From Sambucus nigra (taxonomy: Eukaryota; Streptophyta; Magnoliopsida; Dipsacales; Adoxaceae), in the NCBI GenBank assembly GCA_949130495.1, contig OX422222.1:272232109-272296108 (forward strand): a stretch of 64,000 nt of DNA. Direction: 5' to 3'. How positions within the stretch are numbered: the stretch's first letter is position 1; each line of letters begins with the position of its first letter. The translations under genes were made by a program, and so were the position numbers. This document shows, in pieces, positions 11,355-26,425 of the stretch. The notes under the pieces are model-generated. The model saw only the letters and a program-made list of their open reading frames with translations. It did no database searches and was not told where the DNA came from.

Positions 11355-13976
11355 ATGGGTTCAAATATGGCTACAAAAGTTAATCGAATTACATGAATCT
11401 TGTTCTAGTATTATTGCTAGAGGGTTTCTCAATCCTCTCCAGGTTGTTCGTCCTGTGGACAAGCCTAGTCACCTTTGATATACTCCTTGGGTATATTTCT
11501 CTGATGGTTTTGAACCACGGCCCCCATTTATGGAGAATTATTCCCTCAAGTTCATAGAATCTATAAATGTTGTTGAAGTGGACCACCCTGACAGTGGTGA
11601 AAAATTTATAAACATGGTGTTCGATATATCTGTTGCTATTTTGGACACCTCATCGGAGAGAGATATGCCTGAGAAGCCTTGGGATTTTACCTCTCCCTTT
11701 GTTGTACCTCTCACCAAGGAGAGAACCTTTGGGAGATTATTTTTAGGATATAGCCAACACCCTCAAAATCATGAATGCAACATCATCAAACATGAACCAA
11801 AAGATATTATAAATGAACATGAGATTTTCATTAGCATCTTATTGAGATTACTTGATTCTGATGAGAGGGTTTATCACTAGTGTAACTTCGATGAGATATG
11901 CTTACCCATTTGGGCCTTCAAGTTAGAGTTCATCTGCCTTTCCACCCCATTATAAGATCTATCGTAAGGAGTTATGGGATGGCTTCGACCCAACTTCTAC
12001 CAAATTTTTATAGGTCCATTCTAGGGTTAATGCTTTATTGGCAATATCAAACTGGTTTTGACTTTATTGGGGATATTTTTAGATTTATGTGTGGAATGAA
12101 AGACAATTCTAGGGTCAATGGGTATTACTACTTTTCCCCTTGAAAGTCTAACCTAAAAATGGTGAAAGTTATTCAGAAGAGAAAATACAATTGAAAGAAT
12201 CAATTTTTATACTTGAAGAGTGACTGAGAATTTCCCTCAAACGAGAAGAAACGATCTTGTAGTGTTCCATGAAATTAGTGTGTACCAGATCTTATTTGTA
12301 TACATTTCTCCTTTATGCTTTATAATATTCTCTGGTTTATTTTATGTTGATACTTTATTCTTTTTTACCTTTTCGCAAAGAAAAGAGCTCCTAAACTTCC
12401 AACAGATTTGAGATGATTGGTGTTGGACAAGTGCACACTAAGTCCTATTAAATTTGAGAATTTTTCTCATTAAAATGTTTATAGATCTTTAGTATCATAT
12501 TCCTCCCGGAGGTATTCATCATCGAGCAGAACAAGTTATGCTAGTAGTTGAGGGGAATTTTTCTGTCGAGCAAGGAGGGCGAGCTTAACAAGTCGTTGAA
12601 GAAGGTATGAGTCTTTTTACTTTTATTATCTTGTCTTTACCTTACCATTTTGAATTTTCTAATTAATGTGTTCTGGCACAATTCCACTCCCAATTCTTTA
12701 GACTGTTTTGTTGAACCTTCCTGGGGTATTGGCTCCATTGCCAATGGATCGATCTTTTCTCGCCACTGCTCGTAGGAAAAAGATTAAGGAAGAGCATAAG
12801 AGAAAATCCAATGATGATGCCAAGGGGAAGGCCTAAGTTGATCTCTAAACTAAAAAGAAAGCTGATGGTGAAGCCCAAAAGGGAGTTGAGGCTGAAGCCC
12901 AAAAGAAAGTTAGTTCTGCCATCAAAGCTAAATTCAAAGGAAAAGATGTTTCCATAGATGACTATCCTCCTGCTAGTGTAAAAGGTATTTGGACTGTGTG
13001 GATATTGAGGGGTGACCTTATCAAAGGTTGTTAAAAAAGGTGGAAACTTCTTGCCATTACCCCATGGTGGAGGAATACAAACTTGATCAAGAGAACCCTA
13101 TGACTTTCGACTAGATCAGGCATGATAAGGACTTTATCCTCCAGTACATACGTATAATTATGGATGTTCTTGGATATTATGGTAATAAACTAGACAATGA
13201 GTTCCTTAGAAGTTTTATTGCTAACACCCTGTGGGGGATCCTTTGGAATAAGGATTATGTGGTAAGTTATTTGTATGTTATATTTTTATTTGCCTTACGA
13301 TTCTACCATATTGTCTGCTGACCTCAATATCTATTTTTCTAAAGTACCATAGTTTGAACCATTCTTCACGAGAAGGATATAGCAAATCAAGTTGCCTATG
13401 AGGATCAACGAGATACCAATGAAGTGCTTTAGGGAGAATCGAATGATCAGAAGAAAAAATTCAATGAACTAGAGGAGAGGGAAAATTAGATCGTTGAAAA
13501 GATAAAGGCATTGAGCTAGGTTGAGGAGGTGATCATGAAATTGAAGCACCCAATTTCCACTGATGTTGTGAAGTGAAAGAGTCTTGATGAGGATTTGAAA
13601 AAAGGCCAATGATGCTCTTTCCAAAGCAAATTAGGATATTTCCCAATCCAAGGAGAATGTTGTTAAGCGATTAAAATCTTTCACAAATCATAACCTTGAG
13701 ACAATGACCTTCTTTTTTTAAGGTTATGATGAGTTGAAAAAGAGGATCATGAAGCATTATCCTGACATAGAGAATATGGTAAAAAAGTGAGAGGGTGATG
13801 ACGACGAGGCTACATCCATGGCAGCTGAAATGCTGATGGTGTTGGACAAGACCGTTGTTGAGGGTGAAGAAACTTATCCAATTAAAATGGTTGTTTGCAA
13901 CACTGATATGACTGATTTTACCACTATCAGCATTCCTCAGGTCACACCTGAGGTCGAATATGCTCCTCTAGCTTAA
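11355..13976 (+). pseudogene. Transposase_28-type ('putative gypsy-type transposon') pseudogene
   Basis: A decayed plus-strand reading path starts near ATG 11355. It passes through WVYFSDGFEPRPPFMENYSLKF (about 11480-11560), then an open stretch to 11880. After a frameshift comes HLPFHPIIRSIVRSYGMAS followed by QLLPNFYRSILGLM (about 11930-12040). This last part fits the plant domain called Transposase_28, whose core reads like LPFHPF..., APAQL.PN.WR.L.GF. Downstream, lysine/glutamate-rich coiled-coil-like pieces (12770-12960, 13430-13700) lead to an acidic end and stop at 13974. Introns are possible: GT at about 12606 and at 13261, AG at about 13343. Stops and frameshifts are frequent. These proteins are common in truncated gypsy-derived elements; their function is not established. 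Confidence 0.6.
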
Positions 13977-16900
13977 TCTTCCTTTATGTGAAGATTTTTA
14001 AGTAATACTTGTTTATTCTTAACACTTATTTGTAATGACTGTCCACTTCTTTTGCTTATTAACACTTTCTACTAAAAATTGAATTATTTAAACTTCTTTT
14101 CTGCATGCATGTGTTGTCTGTTTTATTTTTCTTGGATCATTTTTTAGCCACCACTTGTAATTAAGTGTTTATGCAAAAATATTTTTAACAAGTAAATGTG
14201 GTCAAATCTCATCGACCTCCCACTTAGTTGTAGTCTTATGGTCTCATGGTGGGATATTTTCCACTTACCATGTGGGCTTACTAGTTATTTGATGGATATT
14301 ATTAAAAAGAATTATTTTTACAATCATTGTCATAAGGACACCTATGTTGAAGGATTTCCTCCCATTATCCCTCTATATTCATGATTGATAAATCCCCAAC
14401 TTGATAATTCATTATACTATTTGAGAGATTATGGTATTAGCTCTCATTCACTCCCCACACGCTCTAATGATCTAGTCCTTTTTGCTAATGACAAATGGGG
14501 AGATAAAAATAGTTATGAGAAAAAAAGAAACATGAGGGTAGTAAAGATGTTTTTTCAATAACCAAGCCTCTATGATAGGGTAAACTTCAAATACTTTATC
14601 AAACTACATAAATTGAATTGTCGTCATTAAAAGGGGGAAGATTATGAAAATAAAATTATTTTCAAGAAAAATATTTTATATGACAACAATGCAATTAATG
14701 TATGGAAATATTCACTATCTACAATCTAATGTGCTTGAGTTAAAAAAATCATTCAAGGTATGATTACACAATATACGAGGAAAGTATCATCGTGAAATTT
14801 AGGCTACAAGGAGAACCATTACATGTAAGAAGATATAAGTCCTTCTCTCAACCAAAAAAATCGATCGTGATTATCCTTTCAACCTCATGCCCAAGCAATC
14901 AAGTCATTCAAGAATTGAAATCATGTACTAATGAAAATCATGAAAAGTCAAACCTATGAAGGTTATGAATAATTTTCATAACCTAGCAAGAAAGTTATAC
15001 AATGTCATGCATACCAGAACAAACAAGCCATGTGAATTTCATAAGAAATAGATCATATTCCAAAGCATATAAAGTCATTCCAATGAGTTGATAATAACCA
15101 CAATATCCATGAAAATTCATGAGTAAATCCCATTCAGAAGTTCACAATCCTATAAACAATATGAAAACACATGTCAAATCCATGCATACTCAATTTAATC
15201 AAAACCTCACACAAATGCATGACACATTAACCATCAAACTCAGTTAGTGCATATCCATTCGAGCATATCACGTTGTAAGCCAACTTCAAAGCACGATAAA
15301 AAACCATAAATTTCATGGTTATAAGAATCAACCAGAAGAAGGTTCAAAAGATCTAAATACAACTAGTGATAAAAAATTTAGAATTCCATCTCATAGTATT
15401 GAGTGGTTATGGATAATTATAATAAGGTAAATAATATTGTATGATAAAGTACCTAATAATAAAATTCTTTAAATTTTCCTCAAACAAATCACCAAACCCA
15501 AAAAATGATAGTTAACTTAAAATCCACTTTAAGTCAACTTAAAGTTAAATTTAAGTTTATTCATAGTTGAATTTAAGTCGATTCAAATATCGCATTTTGG
15601 ACTTACTTGATTTTGAGAAAAAATGGAATTTTTAAGGAATTTTCAAGAAAAAAGGTCTAGGAGTTTGAGTTAACTCAAATTTGCTCTAAGTCGATTCAAA
15701 GTGACTAAGTTAATACTTTTCCAGTGGATAGTTTTCAAATTTCAAAATTGATACTTTTTCCAAATTAACTAATTACCCTCTAATGGTTAGTCTTTCCTCA
15801 AACCTTTAAATGTACCATTTTTCCTTTCAAAATACAAAATCTCAATAGAAATAACATCAAATGATCAAACTTTGATTACAAAACTTGTGTCCTTCATTCA
15901 TGGGTTTTCTAGTGAGATAAATGAAGACCCATTTTGAGGTTGTGAATTTTAAACATAAAAAAATCGATTCAAGCAAAGCTCCAAACCCAAACCCAATTGA
16001 GCAAAATATTCTTCTCAAAACTCTCTTTATCCAAGTTTCATACACAATACCCACTTAAGATAAAGAGTCAAAACAAAAAATTCTTTTGAGCAATATACTT
16101 GAGATTATTATAAACTTGCATTTGTAGAGATAGAAATTTCCACCAACTTACATTTTCAATTACTATCATTACTGTTCTTTATAACATGATTTAAACTACA
16201 TTATATCTTCATAGACGGTAGTGTCGTTATTGTTGAGAGTCAAGGCGTAATAATACCTAGGATCTTTCAAGTTTTTCATGAATAATGAAGGGCATAGTTC
16301 CCTTATTGTTTATGGATTCAAATGTTTTATAATTCCTTATAAGATTTTGGTTCCACCTCAGTTAACTAAAGATAATGAAGCTTCTCGGGTACCGTTTTGA
16401 TCATGAACGTAGGGAAGGTCAAACCACAATAAATCCTAGGTTGTAAAGTTTCTATAAACTCTTTATATATTACTACTCATAGTTGATTTATTTTTCACAC
16501 TTAATTGATTAATCATATTACAATTGATCTTAAGAGTCAATTTTTAATTAATTTCTTGCTTTCATATTGATATATTATATTCAAATTAATTTTGACATGT
16601 TTTAAAAATTTCATTGAATCAATATAAACCCAGTTCACCGTCTATTGGGTATATTTCCAGGCTAACAACTACTATCATGTTATATGAGGTAATCATCATA
16701 GTCGCAATTGTGTTTATGTTTGGCGGTTTATTTTGAAAAATATATAAAAAACTATTTTAATTGATTTTTTTATTTTAAAACTATTAATTCCTACTTAAAT
16801 GTTTCATGTACAAAGATGATATAATTTATCTATATAAGATATATACACGAACTTTCATGGATTGTATGAGGGATCTATCATGAAATTTAAATCACTAAAA

Positions 16901-17759
16901 TTTTATTCTTGGTTTATTTAGTTTTATTTATTAAGTAATTCTTCAAATTTTAACATGAATATAATTTTACCAATAATAGGAAATGAAAAATCTATCTTGC
17001 GAATTATGATTATTATTTTAGTAGAATGAGCCTATATAATGGGGATAATGATTGTGTGAAAAGATAAATATATATTTTTTAATTTGAAAATCACGTAGTA
17101 GGGTCTAAACGTTCCATGTTGAAGTAAAACATCAGCTTGTACAAAACACGTGGACCAATCACATAGCGATAGATATTCTAATTTTCTCTACTACTTGATG
17201 TGAAAACACCGATCTGCAATCGGGGTGTGGATTGTTCTTTCCCACTCGAAAAATGGTTAAACATGACTCCTCCAAGTTATAAAGGGTAAAAAAAAACTAG
17301 ATACCTAAAACCCAACCTCATCTAAGTCTTAAACCCTAAACCCGGACACACTTAAGACTTGGAGAAACACTACCCCAGATAAATACAAAAAGGACAAAAA
17401 AACTGCAATACTAAAAATATTAGGGTAAAAAGTGAAAAGAAAATAATCGCAAAAGGGACCAAAACCTTTTACAAGAACCTTATGTCGGTCGGGAAAATGC
17501 ATTGGGGGTCATTCTACCAATTGGTAGATGGACTGTCAGAGCATTCAATCCTTGCCATACACATGGCACCCTTATTTAAAAATAATATCCCTCATTCTTC
17601 TATCAAATGTAAGAAAGACCCTCCCAGTTTCCAATAAATATAGGCCCTACCCCTCATTTTAAGCAATTTAAAACTCACCGAGAGCCCAAAAACTTGACAA
17701 CAATCAAATTTTCTAACTTTCGTCTCCCCTGAGAATTTGAGATACTAGTGATCATTTTA
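13977..17759. other. AT-rich intergenic DNA, no gene recognised
   Basis: Nothing identifiable on either strand. The only open stretches are below 70 codons and lack recognisable domains. A short AAACCCTAAACCC at about 17330 is too small to be telomeric. Confidence 0.5.
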
Positions 17760-17860
17760 AAAGTCCAAAGGAAGCTCGTACTTTAGAAAAATTACTTTCC
17801 CCTAAAAAGGAAATAGCGTACTTTCGTGAAGCCACTTCCGGGAGTCAAAATAAGTCAAAT
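17760..17860. repeat. Two copies of a CTCGTACTTT-type motif
   Basis: AGCTCGTACTTTAGAAAAAT and GCGTACTTTCGTGAAGCCAC occur about 50 bp apart. They resemble the repeated words at 20421-20590 and suggest that both places derive from one degraded repeat family. Confidence 0.45.
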
Positions 17861-18607
17861 CTCGACAGAAATTCTAAAATAATAAACCTTCTAGTCGAAG
17901 ATTTGCCCAACTAAGGACAAAAAAATGCAAAACTCAACACTTCTATAGGAATCTCAACTCGACTAAAAAAAGCACTAGAAAAAGGGGGCACTCCCCCTGC
18001 AAAAAAGTCGGCTTTAGCCGCGAGGAAAAAAAGCTCTATCCAAAATTCATGGGAATACCCCACGTATACATATTGCAATAAATTATACATACATGTATAC
18101 ATATTTTAACCCGTCCCCATTCAAGAGGTCCGGGTGTCTAGAGTGTTTATGTTTCAAAAGCCTGGTTTATAATCCAGCACCTCTGTTAACTGACTTGACA
18201 TACTCATGTGTCAAAACAATGCTAATCAAATGCCATAATGACCATTACAAAACAACAAAACAAACATTTAAAAATAATTTTGAGAAAAGTGTCCATGTGC
18301 CGAGTCGGCGTGAAATATTTCATCAAGCCAAAGTTTAAAATTTGACTACTCCCACCACTTCTCCAAACCAATAAAGGTTGTCCACGCGACGAACCCTAAA
18401 TATTTGCTTTCATTTCAAATTCTCGTCAAACGTCGGCCTATGATTAGACATTATTTCAACATATAAATATATTAATTTAACACAATGAAAATGCTATATT
18501 AAGGACTAGGCTCCATAAATATCATAACGTTGTATATTTTATACTTAGTATCCCTTTGCCTACACCTGTAAATATTCCCCATTTATCAAATTATGTTCAC
18601 TTTGATC
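17861..18607. other. Intergenic DNA, no gene recognised
   Basis: Short open stretches only; no domain, no repeat partner found in the window. Confidence 0.4.
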
Positions 18608-19080
18608 TTAAGTCTTCTTTGGTACGTAGGTCCTATACCGAATTAAACTCGTGAAGCCCAAGCCTCATATTACATCTCTCGGCATATTATGTCTTAGGGA
18701 TGCCTCTATATCTAATACAAAACCCCCCATATATATAATCCAAAAAACCCTACATATTCTTGAACCCCATTGTTGGAACTACGTTGGTTTTTATCCTAAG
18801 TCTCCTTGGGTGCAAAAGAGATATACCGATCTAAACTCGTGAAGCCCAAGACTCATAATACATCTCTCAACGTATTATCTACTAGGAATGCATTCATCCC
18901 TGGTCCTAAACTCCCCTAACTTCCCGTGGTCCACACCAATACCAAAATATAGTGGTCCAATATGCTTATCAGTGATAGAACATACCGAGTCTTTATCGTG
19001 AGCTCGAGACTCGACAATATATATCTTGATATATTTGCTTTAATGGAATGCACACATATTTCGACATCCAGTACACATAA
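18608..19080. repeat. Diverged tandem repeat, period about 160-190 bp
   Basis: The phrase CTCGTGAAGCCCAAG occurs at about 18648 and again at about 18836 (188 bp later), each followed by CTCAT, ATACATCTCTC and a shared downstream segment. A third, weaker copy with CGTGAGCTCGAGACTC lies near 18997. Copies are heavily diverged. Confidence 0.6.
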
Positions 19081-19924
19081 GTAATTAAAATGAGATATCA
19101 AACTATCCCATGGCGGTGTCCCCTAAATATACACATCCAAATGCTCAAACGCATACAAACGTGCAAACATGTATACACTAATCATAATAGATATGCACAT
19201 TTCTCTCACCTTTTTATCTCTCCTCAAACCTTGGAGGAGACACGAAATTATCTCAAACTTGATCTCTCTCATGAAGTTACATATGTACCAGTGGCCACCC
19301 GTTTTGCAATCATGGAGCCATACAAAAGCACCCTTTTGTACCAGTATCGATTGTGGTGATGTTCTTATACCTCTCATTAATACCATGTCCCTACCTAAGC
19401 AACTATCTACGTTTAAGGGATTCTCAACCTAAGGTCTTTAAACAAATTTTAAATTAATGAAAAAGTAATAAATTAATTTAGGAGAAATAATAAGCATAAA
19501 ATTAAGGAAGCATATAGAATAAGTGGGGTGCCTAATATCTTCCCCACTCGTAATTCATTTCTCGAAGCCATACTAAAAGAATCTCTGGTCCAACTACAGA
19601 GTTAAAACATTCCTTAGGATTATCCCAAAAGGTTTAGCCCGAATCTTTTGTTTGTTTTTGTATAAAATAAACTGATGACTCTGAACAAACCAACTGAACC
19701 CTTTATCATACAAAAATACATAGGGCTAGTCCTAAAAACCAAGGGTGTTGGACTCAAACTGGACATGAGGTCAAATAACTTTCAAGGGAAAGTTAATGAG
19801 TCTAACCTCGGACCAATAACCCAACCTTAGGGGAAGGTGGTAAACTTTGAGAGAAGCACTCCTATGCCCGCTATTACACGAAGTCCTTTCCCCCTTCCCC
19901 CTCACTCGAGGCCAACGATACCAT
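19081..19924. other. Intergenic DNA, possibly part of a degraded LTR
   Basis: No gene seen. The stretch ends directly before the primer-site-like sequence at 19925, so it could be an old LTR; no second copy is present to confirm this. Confidence 0.3.
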
Positions 19925-20030
19925 AATGGTGACTCTGATGGGGACAATTTTATATAATCAGAATTCAATATTGTATGTAGTAGCCGGATTTCCAGCTACA
20001 TCCCAGTGGAGACTCCGCTAGGGACTATTT
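19925..20030 (+). repeat. Two primer-site-like copies of a GGYGACTCYGCTGGGGA-type sequence
   Basis: GGTGACTCTGATGGGGAC at about 19928 and GGAGACTCCGCTAGGGAC at about 20008 lie 80 bp apart, and the flanks are also similar. Such a phrase follows the 5' LTR in some plant Ty3/gypsy (Tat/Ogre-like) elements. No gag-pol follows. Identification is from memory of the motif and is weak. Confidence 0.35.
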
Positions 20031-20420
20031 TTCTATCGTTGGAAATCAAAATTGCATGTTGTATATGGATTCCTATCTACATCATAGTAGTGAATTCGGG
20101 GAGGAAAAATCAAGAGAACTGAACTATCTATATGCTTCCTTTCTATTATACTTAATATGTCTCTCCCGCATGACTACGTTATCTAAATTTTAAAGCTTTT
20201 TAGTGGATTTAGTTTTGAATCCATCACAATATAGATACGTGCTTAGTTACCCATGTGGAAAATTATGCATTTCCAAACATATAGGTATGCATCAAGGACC
20301 TCACGATAAAATAAACATCAAAGTATGTAAAAAATAAAGAATACATGTTTGCATCACGCACTTCATAGTCTTGATTTTCATATTGTTTAAACCCTATAAC
20401 CTCGAGGCTCCCAAAATGAA

Positions 20421-20584
20421 CTACTCGAAAGAAGTTAATAATTTAGGAAAGTCATTTTATTCAAAGGAATGTTCGTACTTTTAAAAAGTCACCTATTCCC
20501 AAAAGAGAGGTTCATACTTTCAAGAAGTCACTACCTCGGATAAAGCTCGTACGTTTGAAAAGTCAATTTATCGTAAGGCTAGTG
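20421..20584. repeat. Short imperfect tandem repeats, period about 36-50 bp
   Basis: Four successive copies of a unit with the core TCGTACTTT(T/C)AAAAAGTCAC can be followed, the clearest at about 20472, 20511 and 20547. They end where the retrotransposon LTR begins. The same words occur at 17760-17860. Confidence 0.6.
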
Positions 20585-22695
<2,111 letters not shown>

Positions 22696-22697
22696 GT

Positions 22698-22710
22698 TGG
22701 TATTAGAGAA
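22698..22710 (+). other. Primer-binding site of element A (tRNA-iMet type)
   Basis: TGGTATTAGAGAA lies two bases after the LTR end and differs from TGGTATCAGAGC by few changes. It is followed by AGGTTCTAGTGT, as after the other iMet sites at 36834 and 50744. Confidence 0.75.
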
Positions 22711-25527
22711 TCTAGGTTCTAGTGTTCCTTAGGATTTGTGTTGCGTTCATTTCATTTTTCGTTGAACGTTGTTTAATATGTTAGAGACTGTCATAGGTTT
22801 TATACTCTGGTGTGGCGATAACTTATATGTCAACATTACTCAGATTCATTGATCATTCGCAACACTTGAGGGGTATTCGATCTTAGAAAAGTATGTTAAT
22901 GAAGACCGTTTAAAGTTAGTGATTAAGTATAGAATGATTGATTGGACAATGGTGTTCATCGCCGCTGTGGGGATAATTACGGAAAGTTGTCGTGTTTGGT
23001 AGTAAAGTTTACAACTTAAAAACTTTTGCAAGAATAAGATTAGTGAATATGTTTCACGTTGAGTCCATTTTGGGGTAGATGTTAGGGAATTTGAGTTTTG
23101 ATGAGATTATTAGGGTTTGGGGCTCTACTTATCGTAATATGGATTGTGATAATAATTTAGGCTAGTAAAAGGACCTTATAACTTTTTGTGCACCTAAGAA
23201 AGAGAACAATGGATTGTTGCATTTTAGAAAATTATAAGTATTTTAATGAAAATTTTATATGTGGTTAATTCCCATAATAGAGTGTAATCGTTGTTGCGCT
23301 CAAATTTGATCAAGATTAATTTATGTTGTTAAACCGTTTACGATTATCTTAATGATAATGTGAGATAGTTTGGAATTAATAGTAGGGTCACCGTATGGTT
23401 ATGGAACATGAGTTGGAGACTAATTATAAATGATTTGTAATACACGGGAGTGAGTGGAAATTAGAGAGGAGAGTATAGATTTTTCTATTAGTTCAAGTTT
23501 AGACGACTCAATTAGAGATTTGTATAAGGATGGAGTTACACGTGCATTATATGTGTGTATTTTGTTGATGTATTAGTTATGAATAAGGTTTAGAAACAAA
23601 TAAGATCCAAGAGACTCAATAAAATAACATGTTTCTATTGAGGGTTGTAATTGCGAATGTAAGATTGAGAGTACCCCTATTAGAGACAATTGGGGGAAAT
23701 AAAAAAAGGATGTCACGAAATAGCTAGTTGAGCCATAAGAGAGATCTCTTAGGATAAATTATGATTCCAAATTTTATGACATGTGGTGTACGGCCCTGTG
23801 GTTAGTAGGTGCCTAGATGTTGATTATGGGTATAGTAGTGTAGAACCAAGGCTGGTTTAGTAAAGGTTTGCAGATTTCTATGTAGTCGTCATTATTACTG
23901 GAACTAGGGTTATAATCATGCGTTTCACGTGATTTAGGAAGTTGCACCCTATTAAGATTAAGTGAAACAACGAGGGGATTTTAGATTGGCTATTGACATA
24001 ATTCTTGGATTAGGGATACAATGAAGCGCGGTGTTCATAAGATATATATGTTTTATAGTGATGTATCTTATTTGGGCATAATGGTTTTGTTGAGATTTGT
24101 CTATTTATATATGGATTGACTATTGACACAATCACGTCAATTATGGGTTGGTGTTCATTGGGATATAGTGTTGGCGGTGAGAGATTTCATTCCATTTGAA
24201 AGTGACTATGCAATTTATTGTCTATGGGTAGATTATGTGTATAGTCTTCCCTAGATGTTGGATAGTGGCAGGCATATGCGCATCCCCTGCATTGTTATTA
24301 TGTATTTATGATTTAAGAGATGGATCAGATGGTTAATGGGTTTCATAAATGACTTGCGGGTTTTGTTCATTATCCTTGGCTAGTGGTAATGACCTACAAT
24401 GGATTTTCATAGTGAATGTGATGATGATAAGAATTTTGAGTTATGGTACACGTATGTCTATTGGAGGTTATTTTCGAGTTTGGAGTGCTTATATATGCTA
24501 TATGCTATTGGTGTTATACTTTATCGGATGGCTACATGGGATGGTTAGCCAATGATGGATTTAACTTAGTATGTGAGGATATGAGTGGTGTGAAGCATTT
24601 GTACTTTAAACGTTTTTATTATTTTGAGAATTCTATGGCTAGTGATGACCTCAGTTACTTGAAGTTGTGTATGGTCACATATGATGTTAGCATAATGACA
24701 TTATCAGGACGATATTGATAGTAGACCCTGATTAGAATGGTTAGATGCTTAGAGGTTTAGGAGTGGTTAAGCACTCTATTGTATTTAAGGATGGGCATAC
24801 GGTGTCCTACCGGATGTTTGAGAAAAATTAGGATTTTTTTTTATCATTGTTCGATCAATTAAGTTAAGGGGTTTAGTATTACTATTGGAAGGGGTGAGCA
24901 TATGGTTGGAATTGCCACAAGTTTAGGTTTGTGTGGTTAGTGTATTGTTTAGTGTTTGGTATTGGTCCAACTAATCGCGATAACCGACTAAGCTATGTAG
25001 TAGTGTATCGATAAGGTTCTTTGCTTGGATTTTTCTTGCGAGACATCCCACGCATGAAGCTTAGTAAATGTCAAGAGTTGATAGACATTTAGGCAATAAG
25101 ACATTTGATTATTACATTAGGCTTTACTTATGTGAAGAGGTAACACATCGAGCGGGGTGAAAGAGTGAAATGTCGAGAGCACTAAGGGACGTTCACACCA
25201 CTATTTGAATGAGTGGGTCAATCTCAAAAAGAGTTTAGTCACGATTAATAAGGTATTAGAGTATATCTTTACTTTATAGTCAGGACTTACATATGTGGTT
25301 GGGTTTGGTATGTGTATATGTGTTACATATGCGATAGTTGTGCATATGTACATGTGGTATAGGGTGTAATTGGTCCTAGTCGTGGCACACTGTGGTAGGC
25401 GTATGTGGGCCTTTTCTTTTATCTCGTGGGATACAAGTACGATATAATTGTGTATAAGCATATGCTATTAGTGTGGATTACATTTTGGCATTATGCATAA
25501 GCGAATTCTAAGGACATAATTACTTTA
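22711..25527 (+). mobile_element. Interior of element A, no recognisable coding content
   Basis: About 2.8 kb that aligns with 36846-39630 of element B at nearly equal length. I see no reverse transcriptase, integrase, protease or zinc-knuckle motif in any frame, and the open stretches are short and not shared in frame between the two copies. Equal interior length in both copies favours a non-autonomous family with a short interior over two independent deletions. A strongly decayed coding region cannot be excluded. Confidence 0.65.
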
Positions 25528-25540
25528 TTAGGGGGGAGAA
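25528..25540 (+). other. Polypurine tract of element A
   Basis: TTAGGGGGGAGAA directly precedes the LTR start TGTAATACTCC at 25541, the same arrangement as at 55591-55604 in the chromovirus. Confidence 0.75.
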
Positions 25541-26425
25541 TGTAATACTCCATATTTTCATGGACTATATTTATTATATACTAAGTTAGATATAAATTAA
25601 AAAATATTATTAATTATTACATGTGTTGTTTAGTAATAATAAATTGGTATAATTTATATGAGAATTTGATTTTTCATGCGATATGATATTGTAACGCGTG
25701 TTCGGAATTATTAATTGGGGATAGTAATTATATGATTATTAGACAATGTGTACGCATATAATAAAATAATGTGTATTTTTACTACGTTGTTAGGTATTAC
25801 CATGTTTTGTGGGTAGTATCATTTGGATTGGAATCTTAATTGTCACAGAGTTTCGGTTATGCATTTTTACTATTTTAAATTGATCTCGGGGGTAGGTATA
25901 CCCTTAGGAGGAGTTTCAAGTCAATCCAGGTAGTATTTCGGGTTCATTTACGAGTATAAAAATAGGTATTTATTATGTGTGGTAATTTAAGGTTTTTAAT
26001 AGGTTTAAAAGTCATTAGTTGTCATTATTTACAAGGTAGAACCAAACCCTAACAACCATGGGTCTTTGGGAGTAGCAGAGAAATTTTGAGGAGGGAAAAC
26101 CACAAGGACTTAAGCCTACACAACGTGTTTTTAGATTTTTAGGCAAGAAAATCTTCCAAACCTCATTATAAATCTGTAATTAATTTATAAATGTATTTTA
26201 CCTATTGCAAATATAAGTTTTGAAACATGTTTAGGGATTATTTTGATATAGTTTAATTACACTAATAATTTGGCTCAATTAGGAATAATCTGAATCTAAC
26301 CTGCATTAAACAGTTTCACCTTGATGATTAAAACATGAAATTTATTGCACAAATAATGTAGATATGAAATATAATTGATGTTTTAGAATGAATTCATTAT
26401 TACAAATTATTCCCATGTTACTTTT

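Noticed and set aside
17325..17345. Telomere-like AAACCCTAAACCC
   Set aside because: Barely two units and no array; chance or degraded sequence.
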